Shown here: positions 14,287 to 21,750 of the stretch, one piece after another | Layout: the number at the start of each line of letters is the position of its first letter | Numbering within the stretch: the first letter of the stretch is position 1 | DNA from: Actinomycetota bacterium | GTDB lineage: Bacteria; Actinomycetota; Actinomycetes; Acidothermales; Acidothermaceae | DNA: 30,896 nucleotides | Assembly: GCA_003134755.1 (NCBI GenBank) | Contig: PLCK01000214.1 | Location: 255-31,150, forward strand | Direction: 5' to 3' | Program-made: the position numbers and the translations under genes | The notes under the pieces: model-generated | The model's input: the letters and a program-made list of their open reading frames with translations, nothing else | What the model was told of the DNA's origin: nothing | Databases searched by the model: none

Positions 14287-15437
14287 ACGGGGACCGTCGC
14301 GCGGGTGAACCGGCAGGGATCGAAGCGTTCGTAGCCGTCGGGTGTCGTGCCGTCGACGATCAGCTGCGTGATCGCGTCAGCCGTGACGGGTGCGAGCAGG
14401 ATGCCGTTGCGATAGTGACCTGTCGCAACGACGAGGCCGGCCATCGCTCCCGCGCCGATCATCGGCGCGTTGTCGGGCGAGCCTGGGCGTAGTCCGACCG
14501 ACATCTCGGCGAGTACGATCTCGCCCAGTCGTGGCAGCAGCACCCGCGCGTCTGCGAGCAGATCGCCGGTGCCCTCGACCGTCAGTCGGGTGTCGAAGCC
14601 CTGTTCCTCGCTCGTCGCGCCGAGCACGATCTCGCCGTCGGCCCTTGGGACGAGGTAGATCGGCCGGCCCCGCACGAACGCGCGGACGTTACGAGCCAGG
14701 ACCGGGTGCTCGACGTCGTCGCGTAGCCGGATGATCTGGCCCTTGACCGGGCGCACGCTTGGCTGCGCGTGCGCGGGCAGCCCGGCCAGCTGGCCTGACC
14801 AGCACCCCGCCGCGAGCACGGTGTGACCTGCCGAGATGCCGTCGATGCCGACGACACGGTCGCCGACGACGTGGACCGCGCGTGCGGCGTTGCGGCGGAT
14901 CTCGACGCCTGCGCGTTCGCAAGCCAGCAGGAGCGCAGCGACGAGGCGCCGGCTGTCGACCTGGTGGTCGCCCTCGACGAGGAGGCCGCCGCGCACGCTG
15001 GTCGCGAGGAACGGCTCGAGCTGCCGGCATTCGCGTGCGTTCACGGGTTGCGAGCGCAGGCCTAGGCCGGACTGGTAGCGGTGCAGCTCGTCGAGTGCGG
15101 CCTTGTCGTCGGCATCGAACGCGACCGCCAGGGTGCCGGTCGCGCGATAGCCAACCGGCGTCCCGGTGGCTTGTTCGAGTTCTGCGACGAAGCTCGGATA
15201 GCGCTGCGCGGCGGTCAGATTCAGCCGCAGCAGGTCTTCCTCGCCGTAGTGCACCTCGGTGACGGGTGCCAGCATTCCGGCGGCGTGATGCGATGCGCCC
15301 GAGCCGGGTGCCGGATCGAGCACGATGACGGTCAGTCCGCGAAGGGCGGCCCGCCAGGCGATCGAGAGCCCGATGACACCGCCGCCGACCACCACGACGT
15401 CGCAAGAATGCCCCGAGCCGGACCGCGATGTGCTCAC
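14283..15437 (-). CDS. thiO: Glycine oxidase ThiO
   Basis: A 384-residue FAD-dependent amine oxidase of the D-amino acid oxidase fold. It makes dehydroglycine from glycine for thiazole assembly. The dinucleotide-binding motif VVVGGGVIGLSIAW is at about 14-27, followed by GASHHAAGMLAP, the usual ThiO motif. VKGQIIRLR and GLRPGSPDNAPMIG match the FAD-contacting and C-terminal regions. The GTG at 15437 is preceded by TAGGCT with 7 intervening bases, so the thiOSG transcript probably starts here as a leaderless mRNA. I searched the short upstream space for a TPP riboswitch and saw none. Confidence 0.93.
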   Translation of the reverse strand: MSTSRSGSGHSCDVVVVGGGVIGLSIAWRAALRGLTVIVLDPAPGSGASHHAAGMLAPVTEVHYGEEDLLRLNLTAAQRYPSFVAELEQATGTPVGYRATGTLAVAFDADDKAALDELHRYQSGLGLRSQPVNARECRQLEPFLATSVRGGLLVEGDHQVDSRRLVAALLLACERAGVEIRRNAARAVHVVGDRVVGIDGISAGHTVLAAGCWSGQLAGLPAHAQPSVRPVKGQIIRLRDDVEHPVLARNVRAFVRGRPIYLVPRADGEIVLGATSEEQGFDTRLTVEGTGDLLADARVLLPRLGEIVLAEMSVGLRPGSPDNAPMIGAGAMAGLVVATGHYRNGILLAPVTADAITQLIVDGTTPDGYERFDPCRFTRATVPV

Positions 15438-15444
15438 CCGATCG

Positions 15445-15450
15445 AGCCTA
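15445..15450 (-). promoter_or_regulatory. Candidate -10 box (TAGGCT) for thiOSG, leaderless
   Basis: TAGGCT on the minus strand, then 7 bases, then the thiO GTG. It lies in the 27-base gap after the upstream small membrane protein gene, so thiOSG need not depend on read-through. Confidence 0.5.
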
Positions 15451-15464
15451 GCCCGCAGATTGGC

Positions 15465-15944
15465 TCAGCCGATCTGCGGACCGGCGACGTGCGCGCCCAC
15501 CATGATGATCAGCGCCGCGACCGATTGCGCGATCGAGACCGCCGAGAGCAACAACGCCGCGCCCGCCATGGCCCGAGGCCCGCGCTGCGGAGCGGAGTCG
15601 AGGTCCTCGGCCTTCACGGCCGCCCAGTGCGCGACCAGGGCCAGGATCGCGCCCAGAATGCCGAGACCGAGCTGGATTCCGGCGTTTGCGCGCTCGCCGA
15701 ACAGGGGTCCGCTGTTGCTGCTCGAGACGGTCAGAGCGCTTGCCAGCGAGTAGCTCGAGAGCAGTCCGACGAGACTCATGGTCGACACCACAAGCGCGGT
15801 GATCGCCAGCGAGGCTGGGCTCCCTACCGTGTCGAGCAGATCGTTGACCGACGACCGGTGGTCGTTCGTATCCCCGTCGTCCTGGTCATAGCTGTCGTCG
15901 AACGTGTCGTCCTGCGGTTCGGCGTCGCCGAGGACCTCGCTCAT
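15465..15944 (-). CDS. Small membrane protein of unknown function
   Basis: A 159-residue protein I do not recognise. The first 40 residues are very acidic (many Asp/Glu, including DDTFDDSYDQDDGDTNDH). Three hydrophobic segments follow at about 44-66, 88-110 and 125-150, with a short loop carrying Lys/Arg between the second and third. No catalytic or binding motif is visible. It lies between thiO and the divergent Rv2175c-like gene. TAGGGT 8 bases before the ATG predicts a leaderless transcript. Length and topology resemble DUF4190-type actinobacterial proteins, but I cannot support that assignment. Confidence 0.7.
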   Translation of the reverse strand: MSEVLGDAEPQDDTFDDSYDQDDGDTNDHRSSVNDLLDTVGSPASLAITALVVSTMSLVGLLSSYSLASALTVSSSNSGPLFGERANAGIQLGLGILGAILALVAHWAAVKAEDLDSAPQRGPRAMAGAALLLSAVSIAQSVAALIIMVGAHVAGPQIG

Positions 15945-15952
15945 GGGCGTTG

Positions 15953-15970
15953 ACCCTACCGTGGCAGGCT
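15953..15970. promoter_or_regulatory. Overlapping divergent promoters
   Basis: On the minus strand TAGGGT (15958-15953) is 8 bases before the ATG of the small membrane protein gene. On the plus strand CAGGCT (15965-15970) is 6 bases before the GTG of the Rv2175c-like gene, and TACCGT (15957-15962) is also present. Only 32 bases separate the two starts, so the polymerase sites must overlap or exclude each other. Confidence 0.4.
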
Positions 15971-15976
15971 GAACGG

Positions 15977-16321
15977 GTGGGCGACATCGACGATCTGATC
16001 ACCGACTGGCTGACGCTTCCCGACGTGGGCGAGCGCCTTCATGTCGATATCACGAAGGTTCGGCAGCTGTTGAGGGAACGCAAGCTGCTCGGCGTCCGGC
16101 GTGATGGTGTCTTGCGGGTGCCGGCCATCTTCGTCGGTGACGGCGCGATCCTGAAAGGTCTGCCCGGAACGTTGAGCCTGCTGGCCGATTGCGGCTTCAG
16201 CGACGACGAGGCACTCCGCTGGCTGTTCACCGACGACGAGCTGCCCGGTTCGCCAGTGCAGGCGCTGGCTGAGAATCGAGGCACGGAGGTGAAGCGGCGT
16301 GCCCAGGCGCTCGCTCTCTGA
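15977..16321 (+). CDS. Rv2175c-like DNA-binding protein, presumed PknL partner
   Basis: A 114-residue protein starting at GTG 15977 (VGDIDDLITDWLTLPDVGERL). A winged helix-turn-helix-like segment follows: DVGERLHVDITKVRQLLRERKLLGVRRDG. The C-terminal half, FVGDGAILKGLPGTLSLLADCGFSDDEALRWLFTDDE (here seen as KGLPGTLSLL then DDEALRWLF), matches the M. tuberculosis Rv2175c type. That protein is, to my knowledge, a DNA-binding substrate of the kinase PknL. It is shorter than Rv2175c, mainly at the N-terminus. A TTG at 15950 is a longer alternative start. The 3' end overlaps thiE by 23 bases. A kinase-substrate link here is inferred from conserved gene content. Confidence 0.85.
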   Translation: MGDIDDLITDWLTLPDVGERLHVDITKVRQLLRERKLLGVRRDGVLRVPAIFVGDGAILKGLPGTLSLLADCGFSDDEALRWLFTDDELPGSPVQALAENRGTEVKRRAQALAL

Positions 16322-16949
16322 CGCACGCCTCTACGTGTGCGTCGACGCGCGCGAAGGTCAGGGCGATCTGCCGGAGTTCCTCGACGCGGTGCTCGGGAAC
16401 GGCGTCGATATCGTCCAGCTGCGGCAGAAGGGGCTCGAGGCCGGCCGCGAGCTGGCGGCTCTCGAGGTCTTCGCCGACGCGTGCCAGCGGCACGGTGCCC
16501 TGCTCGCCGTCAACGATCGGGCCGACGTCGCTTTGGCGGCAGGCGCCGACATCCTGCATCTCGGTCAGGACGACCTGCCGGTGCCCTGGGCACGTGCGAT
16601 CGTGCCGGACGATGTCTTCATCGGCCGCTCGAGCCACACCACGACGCAGGTCGCAGTAGCTGCTGTCGAGGACGGCGTCGACTACTTCTGCGTCGGACCG
16701 TGTTGGCCGACTCCAACCAAGCCCGGGCGATCCGCGCCCGGCCTCGACCTGGTCCGATATGCCAGCAGCCGGGGCCTCGAGCGGCCCTGGTTCGCGATCG
16801 GAGGCATCGACCTCACGAATCTCGACGAGGTCCTCGCCGCCGGGGCGCGCCGGGTGGTCGTCGTCCGGGCGATCACCGAGGCGGCAGATCCCGGAGCCGC
16901 GGCCGCCGAGTTCGCTGCCAGGTTGCGCACGGTCGTACCGATACCCTGA
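16299..16949 (+). CDS. thiE: Thiamine-phosphate synthase ThiE
   Basis: A 216-residue TIM-barrel enzyme joining the pyrimidine (HMP-PP) and thiazole phosphate halves of thiamine. Motifs in order: VDIVQLRQKG, AVNDRADVAL (N72, D73), HLGQDD (87-92), GRSSHT, then VGPCWPTPTKPG with K141, and FAIGGID. The GTG start at 16299 lies inside the end of the Rv2175c-like gene, so the pair is probably co-transcribed and coupled. With thiOSG on the other strand about 1 kb away, the thiazole branch and the joining step are both here. thiC, thiD and thiF are not in the window. Confidence 0.93.
   Translation: MPRRSLSDARLYVCVDAREGQGDLPEFLDAVLGNGVDIVQLRQKGLEAGRELAALEVFADACQRHGALLAVNDRADVALAAGADILHLGQDDLPVPWARAIVPDDVFIGRSSHTTTQVAVAAVEDGVDYFCVGPCWPTPTKPGRSAPGLDLVRYASSRGLERPWFAIGGIDLTNLDEVLAAGARRVVVVRAITEAADPGAAAAEFAARLRTVVPIP
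16942..16947 (+). promoter_or_regulatory. Candidate -10 box (TACCCT) for metF, leaderless
   Basis: TACCCT overlaps the end of thiE and lies 6 bases before the metF ATG at 16954, matching the arrangement before the TadE-like gene. Confidence 0.45.
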
Positions 16950-16953
16950 GGTC

Positions 16954-17883
16954 ATGTCCACGGGCCGCGCGTCGCTGATCAGTGAGCGCACGCGAACGAT
17001 CAAAGAACTGCTCGCTCAAGGCGGCCAATCGTTCTCGTTCGAGTTCTTCCCGCCGAAGACCGAGCAGGGCGAGCGGTCGCTGATGCAGACGATCCGCGAG
17101 CTGGAGCAGTTACGGCCGACCTTCGTGTCCGTCACCTATGGCGCGGGTGGCTCGACCCGCGACACGACCGTGCGCATTACCGAGCGGATCGCGGCCGAGA
17201 CAACCCTCACACCTGTCGGACACCTCACGGCGGTCAACCACTCGATTGGCGAGCTGCGCCGCGTCATCGGCCAGTACGCCGACGCGGGGGTGCGCAACGT
17301 GCTGGCCCTGCGGGGCGACCCGCCTGGCGATCCGCAAGCCGAATGGGTGGCGCACCCAGAGGGCTTCCAGTACGCCGAGGAGCTGGTGACGCTACTCAAG
17401 AATTCGGGCAGCTTCTGCGTCGGCGTCGCGGCCTTCACTCGAAAGCATCCGCGGTCGCCCACCGTTGACGACGACATCACGAACTTCGTTTCCAAATGCA
17501 GGGCGGGAGCCGATTTCGCTATCACCCAGATGTTCTTCTCCGTCGACGACTACCTCGAGCTGCGGGACCGGATCACCGCCGCGGGCTGTGACGTACCGAT
17601 CATCCCGGGCATTATGCCGTTGACCTCGATCGGTCAGATCGAACGCTTCTCGATCCTGTCGGGCGAGGACTTCCCGCCCGACCTGGCCGAGCGGTTGTTG
17701 AGTGTCGCCGACGATGCCGCCGCGGTCCGGGCCATCGGCCTCGAGGTGGCGACGACCATGTGTCAGCAGTTGCTGGCCGAGGGTGTTCCCGGCCTGCACT
17801 TCATCACGCTGAACAAGTCGACGGCCACCCGCGAGATCTACCAGAACCTCGGTCTCGCCGAAGCGAAGGCTTCTCTCAAGTAG
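16954..17883 (+). CDS. metF: 5,10-methylenetetrahydrofolate reductase MetF
   Basis: A 309-residue FAD enzyme reducing methylene-THF to methyl-THF for methionine synthesis. The catalytic Glu is in FSFEFFPPKTEQG (E30). Other family motifs are FVSVTYGAGGSTRD, GHLTAVNHS, NVLALRGDPPGD, KCRAGADFAITQMFF and IIPGIMPLTS. The ATG at 16954 gives the usual length; the frame is open further upstream but that stretch lies inside thiE. Translation start fits the TACCCT box 6 bases earlier. Position after thiE is conserved in several actinobacteria (Rv2172c is a comparable neighbour of Rv2175c). Confidence 0.95.
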   Translation: MSTGRASLISERTRTIKELLAQGGQSFSFEFFPPKTEQGERSLMQTIRELEQLRPTFVSVTYGAGGSTRDTTVRITERIAAETTLTPVGHLTAVNHSIGELRRVIGQYADAGVRNVLALRGDPPGDPQAEWVAHPEGFQYAEELVTLLKNSGSFCVGVAAFTRKHPRSPTVDDDITNFVSKCRAGADFAITQMFFSVDDYLELRDRITAAGCDVPIIPGIMPLTSIGQIERFSILSGEDFPPDLAERLLSVADDAAAVRAIGLEVATTMCQQLLAEGVPGLHFITLNKSTATREIYQNLGLAEAKASLK

Positions 17884-17974
17884 CCGAGCGGCCGGCGGAA
17901 CCGCGCGGTCGCTGGCTGCGTCCAACTGGCACTTGAGCCTGGCCGTCAGGCCCGCTGCTGCACCGGAGGCCGAG

Positions 17975-18787
17975 ATGCCGTTCAGTCCTGCGTTGCGTTC
18001 GTTGGTCGTCGGAGTTGTCGCCGCGGCAATCGTGGTGGGCGCCTATGCGTGGGGGCACGGTGGACGAGCTTCCGCCGCAGGTGCTGCGCGGACCGCACCG
18101 ACAACGGTGACCGCGGTCGCGAGTCCGGCCCCTAGCGCCGTTCCCGGCGGCGGTGGCAGCGGCATCAGCGTCGGTGGTACCGGTCGCGTGACCGGCAAGC
18201 CGAACATGTTACGGCTGGAGACCTCGGTCGACGTCACCAAGCCGAACGTGAACGACGCGATGCAGGCTGCGAACACCGTGATGGCGAACGTGCAGAAGAC
18301 CTTGAAGCAGGACGGCGTGGCGGACGCCGACCTGCAGACGTCGGGTCTTTCGGTGCAGCCGAGTTACGACTACTCGAACAGCACGTCGCGTCTCGTCGGA
18401 TACCAGGTCAGCGAGAACCTGTCGGTAGTGCTTCGAAACCTCGGCACCGCGGGCGCGAGCATCACCGATGCCGCCCGCGTCGGCGGCGACCAGCTCCGCA
18501 TCGGCGGGGCGACTCTCGACCTCTCTGAAGATGCTGCCCTCATCGCACAGGCGCGGCAGAATGCGTTCGCCGACGCCGAAGCGAAGGCCAAGGCATATGC
18601 GCTCGCGGCGGGCCGCACGCTTGGTGCAGTGACCAGCATCTCTGAGTCGACCGCGACGACGCCGCCGCAGATGTTCAATTACCCGATGGCGGCGGCAAGC
18701 AATGCGGCTGGCGCCGCTCCGGTCCCGATCCAGGCCGGCTCGCAGGATGTGACGGTCGACGTCTCGGTGACCTGGGCGTTCGGCTGA
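17975..18787 (+). CDS. SIMPL (DUF541) domain exported protein
   Basis: A 270-residue protein. The ATG at 17975 is chosen because GGAGG (17965-17969) lies 5 bases before it; a TTG at 17933 is possible. Residues 10-27 (SLVVGVVAAAIVVGAYAWG) form a signal anchor, followed by an Ala/Pro-rich linker. The SIMPL domain begins at about 75 with ISVGGTGRVTGKPNMLRLETSV (as ISVGGTGRVTGKP), and contains LQTSGLSVQPSYDY and ARQNAFADAEAKAKAYALAAGRTLG, both hallmarks of DUF541 proteins. These proteins are periplasmic or surface-exposed and their biochemical role is poorly known. It appears to be a single-gene unit. Confidence 0.87.
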   Translation: MPFSPALRSLVVGVVAAAIVVGAYAWGHGGRASAAGAARTAPTTVTAVASPAPSAVPGGGGSGISVGGTGRVTGKPNMLRLETSVDVTKPNVNDAMQAANTVMANVQKTLKQDGVADADLQTSGLSVQPSYDYSNSTSRLVGYQVSENLSVVLRNLGTAGASITDAARVGGDQLRIGGATLDLSEDAALIAQARQNAFADAEAKAKAYALAAGRTLGAVTSISESTATTPPQMFNYPMAAASNAAGAAPVPIQAGSQDVTVDVSVTWAFG

Positions 18788-18826
18788 CCTCTCGTCGTCC
18801 GCCTCGTCCTCGGCACCTCGTGCTGG

Positions 18827-18832
18827 CAGACT
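18827..18832 (+). promoter_or_regulatory. Candidate -10 box (CAGACT) for the GNAT gene, leaderless
   Basis: CAGACT lies 7 bases before the GTG at 18840. It differs from TAGACT, seen twice elsewhere at this spacing, by one base. Confidence 0.35.
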
Positions 18833-18839
18833 CGACGCC

Positions 18840-19439
18840 GTGGCTGACAGGTTCGAAACGCATCCGCTCACGCCGGAGCGGTGGGCCGATCTCGAAGCGC
18901 TGTTCGCTGCACCGGGCGGGTCGATAGTTCGCGGCTGCATGTGTATGTACTACAGGCGATCGGGCAAGGTCACCATCGGCGGATCGGCCGGTGCCGAGAA
19001 CAAGCAGCAGTTGTGTGAACTCGTCGACGCCGGCACCACTCCAGGATTGGTCGGCTACCTCGGCGTCCGACCTGTTGGCTGGATCAGTCTTGGCCCGCGC
19101 GAAGATTACAAGAAGCTGGCGAAGTCGCGGGTGATGAAGCCGGTCGATGACGCCGAGGTGTGGTCGATCGTCTGTACGTACGTGCTGAAATCCGAGCGTG
19201 GTAAAGGATTGCAGCACAAGTTGCTCAGCGGTGCAATCGACTACGCCCGCGAGCACGGTGTTCGCGTGCTTGAGGCCTATCCAGTCGACAAGGACGAACG
19301 CAGTCACGACGACTTCATGTTCTTTGGTGCACGCAGCCTCTATGAACGTGCCGGATTCACCGAAGTCGCACGGCGATCACCGACGAGAATCGTGATGCGG
19401 CGACGGCTGCGACCTCGGGGGCGGGCAGCGTCGTCCTGA
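18840..19439 (+). CDS. GNAT-family N-acetyltransferase
   Basis: A 199-residue acetyltransferase. The acetyl-CoA pyrophosphate-binding segment is VLKSERGKGLQHKLL (R/Q-x-x-G-x-G/A type), and the C-terminal half has the ARSLYERAGFTEVAR strand-helix typical of GNATs. An N-terminal stretch, RGCMCMYYRRSG, is Cys-rich and recalls a GNAT subgroup with CxCxYY-like motifs. Substrate unknown. The GTG start fits the CAGACT box. The stop codon (TGA, 19437-19439) touches an ATG at 19439 in the frame of the next gene, so coupling is possible. Confidence 0.85.
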   Translation: MADRFETHPLTPERWADLEALFAAPGGSIVRGCMCMYYRRSGKVTIGGSAGAENKQQLCELVDAGTTPGLVGYLGVRPVGWISLGPREDYKKLAKSRVMKPVDDAEVWSIVCTYVLKSERGKGLQHKLLSGAIDYAREHGVRVLEAYPVDKDERSHDDFMFFGARSLYERAGFTEVARRSPTRIVMRRRLRPRGRAASS

Positions 19440-19470
19440 TGGCGTCGCAGGTTTTGTCGGTGGGCATCGC

Positions 19471-19476
19471 TACGGT
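19471..19476 (+). promoter_or_regulatory. Candidate -10 box (TACGGT) for the DUF222-HNH gene, leaderless
   Basis: TACGGT ends 7 bases before the ATG at 19484, supporting that ATG rather than the one at 19439 as the start. Confidence 0.4.
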
Positions 19477-19483
19477 TCCATTC

Positions 19484-20869
19484 ATGTTGATCGCCGCCGA
19501 CGATGTGCTCGACGTGCCGGGTGAGTTGTCCGGCGTCGGTTCATGGTCGCCGCTCGATGTGTTGCTCGAATGCGACCCGAGTCCTGCCGCGGTCAACTTC
19601 GCGACGGGCATCGATCCTGAGTCGCTCAACGGCGCGCAGAAGATGACGCTGCTGAAAGTGCTCGAGCGGCAGCAGGGTTGGCTGGCCGAACGCGCAGCTG
19701 CAGTCACGGCTTCGATCGCCGGTCCGAGCGCGACCGCAGGAGACGACGACTGGAATCGTGACCTCGTCGCCGCGACTCTCGGCCTGACGACCGGCGCGGC
19801 AGCCGTCCGGGTCGACGTCGCCCGCCGGCTTGCACACGATCTGCCCGCGTGCAGAGCGACGATGGCAGCTGGCGAAATGTCGTACTACCACGCGTGTGTG
19901 ATCGCGCAGGCCGTTGCAGGGCTCAACGCGGAAGCGATCGCCGAGGTCGATGCCAAAGTGGCGGGTCGTGTTGCCGGCCAGGCCTGGGTGACGTTTCGTC
20001 GCACGCTGCGCGCGGCGGTTCTGCGCGCGGCACCCGACGGTGCGAGGGCCGCGCACGAACGCGCGGTGCGTGACCGGACCGTCGATCGTACGTATCTCGA
20101 CTACGCAATGGCTGGCATCACCGCCACGATGACAGCCGTCAATGCGCAAACGGTGTCGCTCGGTCTCGACAAGACGGCCACGACCTTGCGAAACCTGGCG
20201 CGCGTGGCCGGTGAAGTTGACGCAGGTATCGGCGCTTACCGCTCTGATGCCTTGGTGGCTTGGGCGAATGCGGTGCTGAACGGTGAAGACCTCACTGGCG
20301 GACAACTGAGTGGTGGACAACTCGGTAGCGGACAGCCGAACGGTGACCAGCCGAACGGTGAAGAGACGAAGGGCCGTCGCAGGAACCGCCGGCACCGTCG
20401 GCGGATGCCCGTCGGCGTAGTGGTCGATCTCGCGACTCTTCTCGGCCTGGCCGACAATCCGGGCGAGCTGGTTGGCTACGGACCGATCGCCCCATCGCTT
20501 GCTCGAAAATATGCCGCCGATGGTGAGTGGCGCCGGTTCGTCGTCGATCCGGTGACCGGCCACCTGCTCGACTTCGACAGTGTCATCTACCGCCCGCCAA
20601 AGGCGCTCGCCGATTTCATCCTTGCCAGAGACAGGACCTGCAGGTTTCCGGCGTGCGGCCGGCAGGCTGTCTATTGCGACATTGACCACACGGTTCCCGC
20701 ACCGGTCGGGGCGACGTCCGCCGCGAACTGCTGTTGCTTGTGTCGGCGTCACCATCGGGCGAAGACCGTTGGTGATTGGATTGTCGAATTGCGACCTGAC
20801 GGTTCGTGCCTCTGGACCGCGCCGACAGGCACCCAGTTCGTCGTCGATCCGCCGACTCAGATTCCTTGA
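19484..20869 (+). CDS. DUF222 / 13E12-repeat family HNH endonuclease-like protein
   Basis: A 461-residue protein (476 if the ATG at 19439 is used). The N-terminal helical DUF222 region runs to about residue 270, with LTTGAAAVRVDVARRLAHDLP and MSYYHACVIAQAV typical. A Gly/Gln/Asn-rich insert coded by five 15-bp repeats and a very basic stretch (KGRRRNRRHRRRM) follows. The C-terminal HNH domain has CRFPACGR, CDIDHTVPAP and CLCRRHHRAKT, so the zinc cysteines and the DH...HH metal residues are present. These proteins are abundant and often multicopy in actinobacteria (REP13E12 in M. tuberculosis). Whether they cut DNA in vivo is unclear. No att site, integrase or toxin partner is visible nearby. 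Confidence 0.88.
   Translation: MLIAADDVLDVPGELSGVGSWSPLDVLLECDPSPAAVNFATGIDPESLNGAQKMTLLKVLERQQGWLAERAAAVTASIAGPSATAGDDDWNRDLVAATLGLTTGAAAVRVDVARRLAHDLPACRATMAAGEMSYYHACVIAQAVAGLNAEAIAEVDAKVAGRVAGQAWVTFRRTLRAAVLRAAPDGARAAHERAVRDRTVDRTYLDYAMAGITATMTAVNAQTVSLGLDKTATTLRNLARVAGEVDAGIGAYRSDALVAWANAVLNGEDLTGGQLSGGQLGSGQPNGDQPNGEETKGRRRNRRHRRRMPVGVVVDLATLLGLADNPGELVGYGPIAPSLARKYAADGEWRRFVVDPVTGHLLDFDSVIYRPPKALADFILARDRTCRFPACGRQAVYCDIDHTVPAPVGATSAANCCCLCRRHHRAKTVGDWIVELRPDGSCLWTAPTGTQFVVDPPTQIP
20294..20368 (+). repeat. Five degenerate 15-bp in-frame tandem repeats
   Basis: Units start at 20294, 20309, 20324, 20339 and 20354 and encode TGGQL, SGGQL, GSGQP, NGDQP and NGEET. They lie between the DUF222 and HNH parts of the protein, just before the basic stretch. 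Period equals five codons, so copy-number change would keep the frame. Confidence 0.8.
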
Positions 20870-20903
20870 CGCGCGCGCCGGGTGCGTAGATCAAGCCGTT
20901 CGA

Positions 20904-21215
20904 TCAGCCGCCCGCGCGCCGACGGAACGTGCGCTTCACCTTGTCGTTGCTGGTCGGAGCGGTCGCCCTGTCGGCGCCATGCCCGGTAGCGGCTGCTGAT
21001 CCACCCGCGCGCTTACGTTCGAGTGCTTCGAGGTACCGCCGGCGCAAGTCGTCATCGACCGAGACCGTAGCTGCCACGGCAGTTGTCGACGCTTCAGTTG
21101 TCGACGCTTCGGGTGACGACGTTTCAGCTGACGACGGCTGTCCGTCGGCCGAGCGTGGTGTCGACGTTTTGCTCTCGCCGTCGGAGCCGGGCTGGGTCTT
21201 CTTCGCGGTAGCCAT
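20904..21215 (-). CDS. DUF5302-family small protein
   Basis: About 103 residues starting MATAKKTQPGSDGE; an ATG three codons upstream (21224) is also possible. The N-terminal half is low-complexity Ser/Thr/Glu/Ala, probably disordered. The conserved part is DDDLRRRYLEALERKRAGG, a charged helix, and the C-terminus KVKRTFRRRAGG. This helix plus basic FRRK-like tail is the DUF5302 pattern found in many actinobacteria, where no function is known to me. CAGAAT lies 7 bases before the 21215 start. The gene is convergent with the DUF222 gene, 34 bases apart. Confidence 0.75.
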   Translation of the reverse strand: MATAKKTQPGSDGESKTSTPRSADGQPSSAETSSPEASTTEASTTAVAATVSVDDDLRRRYLEALERKRAGGSAAATGHGADRATAPTSNDKVKRTFRRRAGG

Positions 21216-21264
21216 GACTGCCATTCTGCCCTAGCTGTTCGCTGCCCCGAATCTCATGCCGACC

Positions 21265-21750
21265 TCATGCTGGAGCGACGCCGACGTCGGCCGGCGTGCC
21301 CGCGGTGATCCGGACTAGCTCGTCGAAGCTGGTCGGGAACACGGCGTGAGTGTGACCGGCGGCAGCCCAGACGGTCTCGTAGTCGCCCAGGGCGATGTCG
21401 ACGAGCGTCCGCAGCGGCCGCGGATGGCCGACCGGGGAGACGCCACCGATCGCGATCCCGGCGTGCTCGCGGACGAAGTCCGCGTCTGCGCGGCCGACCT
21501 TGCCGACACCGACGAACGCGGCGACCTTTGCGGTGTCGACCCGGTGCCTGCCGCTCGTCAGTATCAGCAGTGGTTGTCCCTCGGCGACGAAGATGAGGCT
21601 GTTGGCGATCTGACCGACCTCGACGCCGAGTGCGGCCGCGGCCTCGGCTGCCGTGCTGGCCGCCTCACCGAGGATGCGGACCTCGCCGGCAGCGCCCACA
21701 GCTCGCAACGCTGCTTCCACTCGGACGACGTTCGGATGTAAGTCGGTCAT
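21265..21750 (-). CDS. YbaK/ProX-type aminoacyl-tRNA deacylase
   Basis: A 161-residue YbaK/EbsC-domain protein of the kind that hydrolyses mischarged tRNAs (for example Cys-tRNA-Pro). Family features are visible: IANSLIFVAEGQPLLILTSG, the helix DTAKVAAFVGVGKVGRADADFV, and the signature GIAIGGVSPVGHP. The ATG at 21750 overlaps the stop of the upstream GNAT gene by 4 bases (ATGA), giving a coupled pair. Although the frame is open well upstream, that part lies within the GNAT gene. The exact tRNA substrate is not determined. Confidence 0.9.
   Translation of the reverse strand: MTDLHPNVVRVEAALRAVGAAGEVRILGEAASTAAEAAAALGVEVGQIANSLIFVAEGQPLLILTSGRHRVDTAKVAAFVGVGKVGRADADFVREHAGIAIGGVSPVGHPRPLRTLVDIALGDYETVWAAAGHTHAVFPTSFDELVRITAGTPADVGVAPA

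Noticed and set aside
15438..15976. TPP riboswitch before thiO or the thiE operon
   Set aside because: The gaps are short (27 and 32 bases) and no TPP-riboswitch conserved segments were seen. The starts fit leaderless promoters.
20280..20370. CRISPR-like array
   Set aside because: The units are 15 bp, degenerate, without spacers, and in frame within a coding gene.
19484..20869. DUF222-HNH gene as part of a mobile element
   Set aside because: The family can be repeated in genomes, but no inverted repeats, target duplications, integrase or att-like sequence is visible around it.
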